Assembly: GCF_020524005.1 (NCBI RefSeq)
Contig: NZ_JAIVKK010000003.1
Coordinates: forward strand, 558,001-622,000
Direction: 5' to 3'
From: Microbulbifer aggregans
GTDB taxonomy: Bacteria; Pseudomonadota; Gammaproteobacteria; Pseudomonadales; Cellvibrionaceae
DNA length: 64,000 nt
The notes under the pieces were generated by a model. It saw only the letters and a program-made list of their open reading frames with translations, was not told the DNA's origin and made no database searches. The position numbers and the translations under genes were made by a program. This document shows, piece by piece, positions 47,161 through 55,509 of the stretch (position 1 is its first letter; the number at the start of each line of letters is the position of its first letter).

Positions 47161-48303
47161 ATGAATCAACATGACATTGTTCTTCTAGGCGCCACAGGCG
47201 TTACCGGAAGCTTAATTTTCGACAACATTTCCAGCAAAAAAAACGGTAGCATCTCACTCGCAATCGCAGGCAGGGATGAGCATAAATTAAGGAAAACGAT
47301 AGAAACTGGCAAAAACAAAGACTCCATTTCCTACCATATTGCGGACGCAGGAAACCCCTCGTCACTAAGAAAACTGGCAAAGTCTTCTAAACTTATAATT
47401 AACGCGGTTGGACCTTATAGCGATTTTGGCAGCTACGTTATGTCTGCCTGTATACGTGAAGGAATCGATTACATCGACCTTTGTGGAGAACCTGGCTGGA
47501 TGTACAAAATGATATCCAGCCACTCCGAGTCAGCGAAAAAAAATGGATCCAGAATCATATTTAGCTGTGGATTTGATTCAATTCCATTCGACCTCGGTGT
47601 ACATCACATACAAAATGTAGCGAAAAAACACCTGGGAAAACCGGTTTCCAAAGTGAGAGCAAGAATTGAAAAGATGGTCGGGAATTTTTCAGATGGGACG
47701 ACGCAAAGTCTCGCGGCAACTGTCAGATCTGGCCACGAAGATCCTCAACTACTGAAACAGCTACTAAACCCATTTGCGCTCTGCGAAGGTAACGATGGAC
47801 CGAGGCAACCATCAGGTGTTGTACCCACTTATGAGGAGGATATCGACTCCTGGGTGGCCCCTTTTATGATGGCGGTAATCAATACCAAAAACGTACATCG
47901 TTCCAACCACCTTCTAAATTACCCATACGGAAAATCATTTATTTACGACGAAATGTGGATGACGGGCCCTGGAAGTCGCGGGGAAAAAACGGCCAAGGCA
48001 ATAGCCTCAGACAGAGAAATGGCAAAAAACAACAATATTAATGATGATACAGCGGATGGGTACTATAAAATTCAGTTTATAGGGGAAGAAAACAACAAGC
48101 GTATCATCACTTCGGTAGAAAGTGATTTTGACCCCGGTTATCACTCCACAGCAAAAATGGTCACTGAGTCTGTATTCTGCTTTCTGGAAAACCGGGATTC
48201 CATTCCAGCAGGTATTCACACTCCCGCCTCAGCATTCGGCGATAAGCTTATTGATCGCCTGCAAGAAAATGCTGGCATGAGGTTTAATGTGAGACGCGTG
48301 TAA
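47161..48303 (+). CDS. Trans-acting enoyl reductase-like (saccharopine dehydrogenase-like) protein
   Basis: A 380-residue Rossmann protein with GATGVTG at residues 10-16 and the NAVGPYSDFG and YIDLCGEPGWM blocks of the saccharopine-dehydrogenase-like family. That family includes the mycobacterial trans-acting enoyl reductase (Rv2953 type), which works with a polyketide synthase module lacking ER activity. Here the neighbouring synthase carries a degenerate ER region, so this gene is the natural supplier of enoyl reduction. The frame is open to a TTG at 47077 with a hydrophobic extension; I chose the ATG at 47161, where the family's first strand begins. The role is inferred from family and context. 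Confidence 0.85.
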   Translation: MNQHDIVLLGATGVTGSLIFDNISSKKNGSISLAIAGRDEHKLRKTIETGKNKDSISYHIADAGNPSSLRKLAKSSKLIINAVGPYSDFGSYVMSACIREGIDYIDLCGEPGWMYKMISSHSESAKKNGSRIIFSCGFDSIPFDLGVHHIQNVAKKHLGKPVSKVRARIEKMVGNFSDGTTQSLAATVRSGHEDPQLLKQLLNPFALCEGNDGPRQPSGVVPTYEEDIDSWVAPFMMAVINTKNVHRSNHLLNYPYGKSFIYDEMWMTGPGSRGEKTAKAIASDREMAKNNNINDDTADGYYKIQFIGEENNKRIITSVESDFDPGYHSTAKMVTESVFCFLENRDSIPAGIHTPASAFGDKLIDRLQENAGMRFNVRRV

Positions 48304-48452
48304 TCTTTAAAAGGCGCATCAACAGGTGACCGGACCCGGCCATCTATGATGCGGGCGCCTTCAATAGCGTTTCCACTTCGATTTCATTGCGTAATGAACA
48401 GGCATGACTACTACTCGGCCACTGCCAACGGCACACTTGGGATGAATAGGAA

Positions 48453-48779
48453 TCAGTCGGATTTACGCGCAAGCTTATTAAGAAAGACCGATATCTCTCG
48501 TTCAACCTGTATATCGCTTTTCTTTTTCGCCACTTCCAGTCCACGCTGGAATACATCCACCGCCGCCTGGTCGTTGCCTGACGCCATTTGACAGCGTCCC
48601 AGTAACTTCCACGCGGCGGAATGGTCCGGCATTTGCTTGAGACATTCCTGCAGATGCGGAATCGCCTCATCGTATTCCTTTAAATTGAATAGTGCGCTAC
48701 CAAGCCCAAAGCGCAACAGTGGTGAATCCTTACCTGCCACTAATTGGGCCTGAAGCCGCTCAATAATTGGATTGGCTAT
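48453..48779 (-). CDS. Tetratricopeptide-repeat protein
   Basis: A 108-residue helical protein with two to three TPR units (LLRFGLGSALFNLKEYDEAI, then HSAAWKLLGRCQMASGN). It is similar to short TPR proteins of pseudomonads that begin NP-IIERLEALL-GKDS. That conserved start is only reached from an ATA codon at 48779, which has AGGAG 7 bases upstream. The first standard start is a GTG at 48740 that would cut off 13 conserved-looking residues. Either an unusual start codon is used or the start was lost by mutation. Partner unknown. Confidence 0.7.
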   Translation of the reverse strand: MANPIIERLQAQLVAGKDSPLLRFGLGSALFNLKEYDEAIPHLQECLKQMPDHSAAWKLLGRCQMASGNDQAAVDVFQRGLEVAKKKSDIQVEREISVFLNKLARKSD

Positions 48780-48876
48780 GGGGCTACTCCTCTATTTCGC
48801 GTTAGACTCATGAATCGTTACAATTGTGACCTTCCGCCACCATAACAACAACCGACCGGAAATACAGGAAATCGTT

Positions 48877-50178
48877 GTGAAAAAGACACTGCTTTCTCTT
48901 TCAATGGCCATTGCCACCGCTTCCACAACATCCATGATACACGCCGCCGATGCCAGCAAGTACCTGGCACAGGCAGAAGACAATGTTATCGAATGGCGCC
49001 GCCACTTGCACCAGAATCCGGAGCTGGGTAACCGCGAATTCGAGACAGCCAAGTACATCACCGCACACCTGAAGTCCCTGGGTATTGAGGTGGAGACCGG
49101 TATCGCTCACACCGGCGTTGTGGGCCTGCTCAAAGGCGGCAAGCCCGGCCCCACTGTCGCCCTGCGCGCAGATATGGATGCGTTGCCAGTAACCGAGCAA
49201 GTGGATGTACCGTTCGCCTCCAAAGCGAAAACCCAGTACAACGGTGAAGAAGTCGGGGTCATGCACGCCTGCGGCCACGATACCCATGTGGCCATGCTGA
49301 TGGGGGCCGCACAGGTGCTGTCGGCAATGCGCGATGATCTTGCCGGCAACGTGCTGTTTATCTTTCAGCCCGCCGAGGAAGGCGCGCCGGATGGTGAGGA
49401 AGGCGGCGCGGAGCTGATGCTGAAAGAAGGCCTGTTCAAGAAGTACAAGCCGGAGGTGGCCTTTGGCCAGCACGTCTCCTCCAGCCTGCCCAGCGGTGTG
49501 ATCGGTTACCGTTCCGGCCCACTGATGGCGAGTTCTGACGAATTCCGTATTAACGTCAAAGGGCGTCAGACCCACGGCTCGCGTCCCTGGGGCGGGGTCG
49601 ACCCGATTACCGCGGCAGCGCAGATCGTGATGGGTACCCAGACCATCGTCAGCCGCCAGATCGACATCACCAAGGAGCCCGCGGTAGTGTCTTTCGGCAA
49701 AATTGATGGCGGTGTACGCAACAACATCATTCCTGACAGCGTGTTCCTGAACGGCACCATCCGTAATTTCGATATAGACAACCGCCAGGAAATTTTCAAA
49801 CGACTCAAAGTGACCGCAGAGAAACTCGCCGAAAGCACTGGTGCTGTAGCCGAAGTGGAAATTCTCGAAGGCTACCCGGTAACCAGCAACAATCCGCAAC
49901 TGACGGAAATGGCCGTACCGGTGCTCGAGGAAGCCGCGGGTGAAAACAAGGTAATCGTGGTACCGAAGGTGACCGGTGCGGAAGACTTTTCGTTCTTTGC
50001 CAACGAAATCCCCGGCTTCTATTACTTCCTTGGTGTCACCCCCAAAGGCACAGATCCGGCGACCGCAGCCAGCAACCATTCACCGCGTTTTTATGTGGAT
50101 GAAAGTGCACTCAGCGTTGGTACCAAAGCGCTGACGCAACTCACGCTGGACTATATGGCGAGTAAAGCGACCAACTAA
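48877..50178 (+). CDS. Exported M20 family amidohydrolase
   Basis: A 433-residue metal-dependent amidohydrolase of the M20D group (N-acyl-amino-acid/hippurate/aminobenzoyl-glutamate type), cleaving acyl groups from amino acids. Metal-site motifs are MHACGHDTHVAMLMG near residue 130 and QPAEEG near 170, with a dimerisation domain and the C-terminal GAEDFSFFANE block. The signal peptide is residues 1-23 (cleavage at IHAAD), so it acts in the periplasm. The GTG at 48877 has AGGAA 6 bases upstream. Its 3' end is repeated at 52750 and 55183. An abgT fragment directly follows, implying a former enzyme-transporter pair. Confidence 0.92.
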   Translation: MKKTLLSLSMAIATASTTSMIHAADASKYLAQAEDNVIEWRRHLHQNPELGNREFETAKYITAHLKSLGIEVETGIAHTGVVGLLKGGKPGPTVALRADMDALPVTEQVDVPFASKAKTQYNGEEVGVMHACGHDTHVAMLMGAAQVLSAMRDDLAGNVLFIFQPAEEGAPDGEEGGAELMLKEGLFKKYKPEVAFGQHVSSSLPSGVIGYRSGPLMASSDEFRINVKGRQTHGSRPWGGVDPITAAAQIVMGTQTIVSRQIDITKEPAVVSFGKIDGGVRNNIIPDSVFLNGTIRNFDIDNRQEIFKRLKVTAEKLAESTGAVAEVEILEGYPVTSNNPQLTEMAVPVLEEAAGENKVIVVPKVTGAEDFSFFANEIPGFYYFLGVTPKGTDPATAASNHSPRFYVDESALSVGTKALTQLTLDYMASKATN

Positions 50179-50185
50179 TCGCCGG

Positions 50186-50211
50186 CGGCGGGGCAACCCG
50201 CCGTCCCTTTT
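50186..50211 (+). terminator. Terminator of the amidohydrolase gene
   Basis: CGGCGGG and CCCGCCG form a 7-base stem with a GCAA loop and a TCCCTTTT tail. The T tract is also the junction with the abgT fragment. The same terminator accompanies the fragment at 52750 and, degraded, the one at 55183. Confidence 0.75.
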
Positions 50212-50612
50212 ATCCTGAAGTGCGGGCTGGTCAATCCGAGCCTGGGCAGTGTCTCTGCACAGTGGGCGGTAGCCACACCGAATTTTGCGGCGATGCTGAT
50301 GTGCTGGACTAAGCCTCGGAATTCATCCAGGCCGCCTACCGTATCAGTGATTCGGTAACCAATGCATCACCGTGATGATGAGCTATTTCGGCCTGATCGT
50401 TTCCTTCGTCACCGGCTACAAGAAAGACCTGAGAATCGGCACACCTATTGCGACCATGATTCCGCACTCAATCTTCTTCTTTATCGGCTGGAGTGCGCAC
50501 TTCTTCCTGTGGGTGTTCGTCGCTGGACTGCCAGTGGCGCCGGGTGCAGCTACTTACTTCTCTAGTAAATAAAGCAACTTGTTTACATACGAAAACCGCG
50601 CCATCTGGCGCG
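50212..50612 (+). pseudogene. 3' fragment of an abgT gene (copy 1)
   Basis: The segment aligns along its length with the last third of the abgT gene at 30316-31914 (from about residue 415), including the decayed terminator. It begins in the terminator of the amidohydrolase gene. An early in-frame stop and a frameshift near 50370 (ACCAATGCATCACCGTG against ACCAATATCATCACCCCG) disable it. The last 66 codons remain open. No start or promoter, so it is a remnant. Confidence 0.88.
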
Positions 50613-50657
50613 ACCTTCCATTAAGGAGTCGATTAAAAACAGTAGTCATTAAATAGC

Positions 50658-51119
50658 TTACTTTAAAAAAACCAACTCAAAATTATCCGTTAATATCAAT
50701 TTATCGCCTTCAAGAATAAAATATCTAATTTCCACACACGCCTCAGATGTAATCGAGAAGTGCTGAGGAAGCACTGAGCCGACGTTACTGGATCGACCAA
50801 TTTCGAAAACCATAAACGGCTTCCCAGTGCAAGCTCTGTTATACACATCCACCTGCAAAAAATCGACACTTATATCTGCCCCGTATATATTATCCAGCCT
50901 CACTACGGCTGAAACATACCCGTCATCCGACTTACTCGGTCTATCAAATGAGACTATCCAGCTCCCGCCATTTCCGTTCACAAAGGAGGCCATGGATTCA
51001 CTGCTGGAAAGTGAAAAGACGTTATTCGGATAATACTCGCCTTTTCCTATCGTCCCACAAGAGCTAAGCAGAAAAGAACAGCAGAAAAATATGTTTAATA
51101 AAGCTACTTTTCTCTTCAT
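50658..51119 (-). CDS. Small lipoprotein in the Rhs zone
   Basis: A 153-residue predicted lipoprotein with signal MKRKVALLNIFFCCSFLL and lipobox LLSSC. The mature part is beta-rich, with an SWIVSFDRPSKSDDGYVSAV segment and two further cysteines. I do not recognise the family. It is the last of three minus-strand genes behind the Rhs tip, and could be an immunity or accessory protein. The frame is open 26 codons farther up; the ATG at 51119 gives the lipoprotein signal. The base composition is much more AT-rich than the flanks, a sign of transfer. Confidence 0.7.
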   Translation of the reverse strand: MKRKVALLNIFFCCSFLLSSCGTIGKGEYYPNNVFSLSSSESMASFVNGNGGSWIVSFDRPSKSDDGYVSAVVRLDNIYGADISVDFLQVDVYNRACTGKPFMVFEIGRSSNVGSVLPQHFSITSEACVEIRYFILEGDKLILTDNFELVFLK

Positions 51120-51281
51120 TTTTTGCTTCTCCTGTATACACCAACCACAGATTCTTCCGGGCTTCCGTATGCGAATCGATAGATCACATAATAACACTTC
51201 AATCAGGAACAGTTTTGTTCGATTTCAATATATCTCTTCCAATCCACCAGCCCAATACCATCCAAACCTTTAAATCACAAA

Positions 51282-51746
51282 CTAGCCACCCGATAAAACA
51301 TTTATCGTTAAACTATAGCCTTCACCAAAAAAACAGGAATCAGGAAAGACCAAGGTAAAACCTATTTCCTCACTATTTTTTTTCGCACTAAAACTCATGT
51401 TTTTCAGCAGTTTTTCCAAGTCAAAATAATCCACTTTATTAACGGAAAAAACCGACCTAACATCCTCGACCATCCTTGAATACGTGTAAATTGAAAACCC
51501 CACATCACACGACCTTTTAAGAGATATAAATTTACGCTGAACCTCCAAAGACTCAGCGATAAACATTTCATCATCTCTAAAAATTTTGGACTTCATAAAC
51601 CCCTTTTCTTCGGCTTCTTCAAAGGAGTTAAACCTGATAATTTTCCCAAACCTCTCATCTGACACAATTTGATCTGAGCACACAGACTGTGAGACAAGAA
51701 AAACAAAAAATAGATTGAATAACCTATGTATAAATAACTGAATCAT
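51282..51746 (-). CDS. Exported protein, candidate immunity partner of the Rhs tip
   Basis: A 154-residue protein with a signal peptide (residues 1-23, ending VCSDQ) and a mature domain with no family I recognise. It contains an [20 protein letters not shown] segment and cysteines near residues 59 and 137. Its start overlaps the stop of the Rhs tip by 4 bases (ATGA), the tight coupling usual for toxin-immunity pairs. A periplasmic immunity protein would match a toxin that acts in the periplasm. The pairing is inferred from position only. It is AT-rich. Confidence 0.72.
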   Translation of the reverse strand: MIQLFIHRLFNLFFVFLVSQSVCSDQIVSDERFGKIIRFNSFEEAEEKGFMKSKIFRDDEMFIAESLEVQRKFISLKRSCDVGFSIYTYSRMVEDVRSVFSVNKVDYFDLEKLLKNMSFSAKKNSEEIGFTLVFPDSCFFGEGYSLTINVLSGG

Positions 51747-52744
51747 TTGTTTTCTCTGTAATACTCAATCGGCCTTCTTTCGCGATAATATAGGGTATTC
51801 CCATGTCCATAGTTCATTTTATGGGAACCTTCATGAGACAATGTTCCTATCACTGATTCAATACCGGTTAACTGACTACACGCACAGCTTATCCCTAACT
51901 GCCTTTTCTTTTCCGACATATCATCTTTAAAGTACTCCATTCTTGGAGCAGTTGCACTTCTATAAACAAAGATACTACCTGTACTTTTAACATGCTCTCC
52001 TTCTATCAAGCTCCAGCCAGGATTTTCTTTTGAAAAATTAATAGCCTCCTGAGTACTTGAAAAATATCTCGTAGATGAACAAGAATGAATAGTTTTACAA
52101 AAACCCATTTTTATTTCGTCTACAAATGTAGCTCTATCCAAATAGGAGACATATCTATTATTTCTCGAAGCCTTGACAGCATCGTTGTAGACGTTTCGAG
52201 GGTCATTCGGAATATTACTTAGTATCCCTCTTATCCTACTGCTTTCGGTGTCATAATCGACATCGGAGTCATTATAAATCTGCCCAAATATGTACGATAT
52301 TGTAGAATATGAAGCATACAAGGCAGCTCCTCCACCATTTAGCGTACCAAGCCCCCGAGACATAATCGAATAACTGCCATTACCACTTCCAGTCTGAAAC
52401 GCCCCAACGGCAACACCTTCAGGCACCATGCCTTCCATTGGAGCCCAAAAGCCGTTGTGGTCCGGATTATACTGTCCGGTTTGAATGCCAAACCCATCGG
52501 TTCCAAAGCTCACGGTCACTCCGCCGCCTTCGCCAAACAGTCGGTTCTTGGCGGATTCCCAGCCTTCAGAAAGATCCTCCCTGAAATCACTCCAGCTGTA
52601 GTAACCCGTCGGGTCTGTAAGCGTCAGAGGGTTACCTTTTACGTAGCTATAGCGGTTGTAGCCCTGGGTATCAGTAACGCCGTCAATCATTGGATCCGCC
52701 TGCAAGAACCTGCCCAGATCCGCGTCATAGATACGCCCATTCAT
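51743..52744 (-). CDS. 5'-truncated Rhs protein tip with HEGSH metalloprotease-like toxin domain
   Basis: The C-terminal part of an Rhs protein. It begins with the conserved core end, [20 protein letters not shown] and DPTGYY, then a variable domain of about 290 residues. Near its end, [15 protein letters not shown] is an HExxH zinc-binding motif with further histidines, suggesting a peptidase-type toxin. The frame stays open to 52879, but upstream of 52744 it is antisense to the amidohydrolase fragment, so the true N-terminal Rhs shell is missing. It may be a silent tip used by recombination with a full rhs gene elsewhere. A candidate immunity gene overlaps its stop. Confidence 0.82.
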   Translation of the reverse strand: MNGRIYDADLGRFLQADPMIDGVTDTQGYNRYSYVKGNPLTLTDPTGYYSWSDFREDLSEGWESAKNRLFGEGGGVTVSFGTDGFGIQTGQYNPDHNGFWAPMEGMVPEGVAVGAFQTGSGNGSYSIMSRGLGTLNGGGAALYASYSTISYIFGQIYNDSDVDYDTESSRIRGILSNIPNDPRNVYNDAVKASRNNRYVSYLDRATFVDEIKMGFCKTIHSCSSTRYFSSTQEAINFSKENPGWSLIEGEHVKSTGSIFVYRSATAPRMEYFKDDMSEKKRQLGISCACSQLTGIESVIGTLSHEGSHKMNYGHGNTLYYRERRPIEYYRENK

Positions 52745-52749
52745 AGCGC

Positions 52750-52894
52750 GGCGAGCAATCATTCGCCACGTTTTTATGTGGATGAAAGTGAACTCAGCGT
52801 TGGTACCGAAGCGCTGACTCAACTCACACTGGGCTATATGGCGAGTAAAGCGACCAACTAATCGCCGGCGGCGGGGCAACCCGCCGTCCCTTTT
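52750..52894 (+). pseudogene. 3' fragment of the amidohydrolase gene (copy b)
   Basis: Nearly the same sequence as 50080-50211: the last 35 or so codons ([12 protein letters not shown] and DYMASKATN counterparts) with the stop codon and terminator. It starts abruptly inside the Rhs core region at about 52750. The abgT fragment follows with the same junction as at 50212. Confidence 0.9.
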
Positions 52895-53303
52895 ATCCTG
52901 AAGTGCGGGCTGGTCAATCTGAGCCTGGGCAGCGTCTCTGCACCGTGGGCGGTAGCCACACCGAATTTTGTACCGATGCTGATGCTGCTGGGTTACGCCT
53001 CGGAATTCATCCTGGCCGCCTGCCGTATCAGCGATTCGGTAACCAATGCATCACCGTGATGATGAGCTATTTCGGCCTGATCGTTTCCTTCGTCACCCTC
53101 TACAAGAAAGACCTGAGAATCGGCACACCGATTGCGACCATAATTCCGCACTCAATCTACCTCTTTATCGGCTGGACTGCGCTCTTCTTCCTGTGGGTGT
53201 TTGTTGCCGGCTTGCCGGTGGGGCCGGGTGCGGCGACTTACTTCACTATGTCAGCTGAGCCACCTCGCACGCACACAGAAACCGCGCCAGAGGGCGCGGT
53301 TTC
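52895..53303 (+). pseudogene. 3' fragment of an abgT gene (copy 2)
   Basis: The counterpart of 50212-50612, with the same join to the amidohydrolase terminator and the same ACCAATGCATCACCGTG lesion, so both fragments descend from one already broken copy. The C-terminal part up to TYFTM is open, and the abgT terminator (53278-53303) is intact. Confidence 0.88.
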
Positions 53304-53434
53304 TTATTGTAGCTAAACCAACCATCTGGTAGCGCAACATCGAAGAATCACATCGAACTCTTTTAGGCATTATTAGGTATTAGAATGAAATCAACCCGCC
53401 ACGAAAGATCACAGTTATACCCATAAACCTAAAT

Positions 53435-54076
53435 TCACTTACTCAATTCTACACATTGAGAAATCTCGCCTAAACGCTCGTCCATAGACAATCTAATTTC
53501 TTTTAGATCATTAGCTTCAAGATGATTTAGCAGCTTTTCTTCCAAAGAGATAGCCATTTCATATCCGATCGTACCCTTATTCACCATTTTCGAATAAACC
53601 ATAAGCCAAAAATAGGAATCACTGTATCTCTCACTCTTGAAATAGTAATCCATCAAAACTCGTGCTGCCTGCCTTACACCTAGAGATGCGGAAATTTTCA
53701 AGCCATTGAGCGCGGAAGGCGAGAACTCATTTTTAGAAAATCCATCTGTTTCCTCTTCCGCAAGATAGAAAAAAGCAATTTGCCTAAAATGGCAGTAGTC
53801 GCTAGCCGAAATGTCTCTCAAATATTGTAACGCCAACTCTTTATCTACAGCTTTATGCGTTCTATAAAATAAATAGGTGTGAACTTTTGCCTCTCCAGAA
53901 ACCAGCTCATCCTTAGATCCTATAGCAGTATCCAACAACTCAACAACGCGACTTGTATTACCACCTTCAATCGCTTCTCTATATAACGCCAAAAACTCAG
54001 ATCGCGTTTCCTGAGACAGACATACGGGAGAAAAAAACAAGCAAGCCATCAAAAATAGACTGGAAAATCTATACAT
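53435..54076 (-). CDS. Exported helical repeat protein, candidate immunity partner
   Basis: A 213-residue protein with a signal peptide (1-21, ending CLSQE) and a helical, TPR/Sel1-like mature region: regular A/L/Y patterns such as ELALQYLRDISASDY and ASLGVRQAARVLMDYYF. It starts 17 bases after the end of the Rhs remnant, in the place of an immunity gene. Sel1-like exported proteins are known next to several polymorphic toxins, but no function can be assigned. Strongly AT-rich compared with genes outside the zone. Confidence 0.7.
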   Translation of the reverse strand: MYRFSSLFLMACLFFSPVCLSQETRSEFLALYREAIEGGNTSRVVELLDTAIGSKDELVSGEAKVHTYLFYRTHKAVDKELALQYLRDISASDYCHFRQIAFFYLAEEETDGFSKNEFSPSALNGLKISASLGVRQAARVLMDYYFKSERYSDSYFWLMVYSKMVNKGTIGYEMAISLEEKLLNHLEANDLKEIRLSMDERLGEISQCVELSK

Positions 54077-54093
54077 AAACTAAATCCCTGAAA

Positions 54094-55182
54094 TTATTTA
54101 TTCCCGTAAAAATCCAGCATCTTACCAATATGCTCTCTAACTTTCCCAGACTCATCGCCATCCCCTACCCACCATTCAATTGTACCCGCAACTGGACCAT
54201 GATCATTGCGGCCTGTCAGGTCCCCAACCTTATCCCACGTATCTGCCCTGGCGAGCAGGGTGCTGTTCAGGCTGTTTTTGGCCAATTGGGTATCGAGCCG
54301 GCCCGTTGCGCTGTCATAGCCATGGTCAACGCGAACCAGGCCATTCACAACGTCAAAAGCGGCGACCTGACCACGGGTATTGACATCGACAATACGGTAC
54401 AACTCATTGCCGGATGCGATATCTTTTACATAGCGAAGATGACCCGTACTTGTGTAGTAGCTCTGAACACCACTGGTTATCGCTTTCCCTGCATTGACAA
54501 GCGTTTTATCCAGCGCATCATACTGGCGGTACGGTCGCCCAAGGCCATCGTAACTTGTAGTGCTTACATACTCGCCTTCCGCCCCGCTCTTACCAACAAC
54601 ACTGGCAACGGCGCTCGAACGGCCATAGGAGTCATAGGAGTAGAGCTCACAGTACTCGGCAGACCCAAGATAGCACTGCTCATCTGAGCTGCTTTGGGAG
54701 TGAACTACTGCGGTGATCTTACCCAGGGCATTCGCAACCGTTTCACCAGCAGCCCCTTTTTCGTCATAGTACCAGCGCGTATGGAACTCTTCTTTTGCCC
54801 CACCCGCTTTAAAATCCGTACGGCGAATCGGGCGACCATACTGGTCGGAGTCTGTAGCCGTTTTTTGATTATCGGCATTGGTCTGGACGATAACATCGCC
54901 ATAAGCATTGTATTCATGCTGCCATGTCCCTTTATCAGGATCTGTCATTGCAGCCTTTCTGCCACGCTTATCGTATTCGGTCGAAATCGTAATATTCAGC
55001 GCTTCGCCAGTCCGGCCATGGTTGATGATTTTATCCACCAGACCCGCCGCCGCGTATTGGTACTCGATTTTCCCCGACTGTGATCGAGAACATACATGGT
55101 TTCACCGAGGTTTTTTTCATTATTTGCATATGTGTTTTTAATTTCTAAGAAAATCTCTCCCACCAAAATTAAATACCGATCT
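54094..55182 (-). pseudogene. Rhs YD-repeat fragment with frameshift and aberrant tip
   Basis: A piece of an Rhs shell with many YD repeats (YDKRGRKAAMTDPDKGTW, YDSYGRSSA, YDGLGRPYRQYD and others). The frame from 55038 is open to the stop at 54094. Upstream, the conserved text jumps frame in a GGGGAAAA run near 55073: LGETMYVLDHSRGK is in one frame and IEYQYAAGLVDKI in another, so one base is missing. The 5' end abuts an amidohydrolase fragment. After TGRNDH the normal shell stops and a 28-residue unrelated end follows. The DPxG core end is absent. Confidence 0.85.
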
Positions 55183-55377
55183 CCGGCTTCTTTTACTTCC
55201 TCGGCATCACCCCCAAGGGCACCGGCGCGGCGACCGCGGCCAGCAATCATTCACCACGTTTTATGTAGATAAAAGTGCACTCTGCGTTAGTGTCAACACG
55301 CTTACTCAACTCACACTGGACTACATGGCGAGTAAAGTGTCCAACTGGTGGCCGACGGTGGGCAACCCGCCGTCCCT
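55183..55377 (+). pseudogene. 3' fragment of the amidohydrolase gene (copy c)
   Basis: Corresponds to about 50010-50206 of the intact gene, beginning at the GFYYFLGVTPKG counterpart (here GFFYFLGITPKG). It is more diverged: one base is lost in the TTTTTATG run, breaking the frame, and the stop codon has changed from TAA to TGG. A decayed terminator follows. The stretch 55378-55509 after it holds only the promoter of the next gene. Confidence 0.88.
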
Positions 55378-55509
55378 GCCCCAAACTCACCCGAAGCACT
55401 CCTTCTAATGAAGCCGCCTGACATAGCAAACGGTTACTAGCCGAACCGTCTTATTGAACGAATCCCACCGGAAACCGACTACAACTTAACGAGTAACGGA
55501 GACCGCCCC

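Noticed and set aside
48901-50079. Open frame of 392 codons opposite the amidohydrolase
   Set aside because: Antisense of a certain gene, rich in the residues produced by complementing its codons.
50372-50572. 66-residue membrane protein after the amidohydrolase gene
   Set aside because: It is the C-terminal remnant of AbgT without start signals, part of the pseudogene at 50212-50612.
52457-52861. Plus-strand frame of 134 codons in the Rhs zone
   Set aside because: Its first part is antisense to the Rhs tip and its end is the amidohydrolase fragment; it is a chance join of the two.
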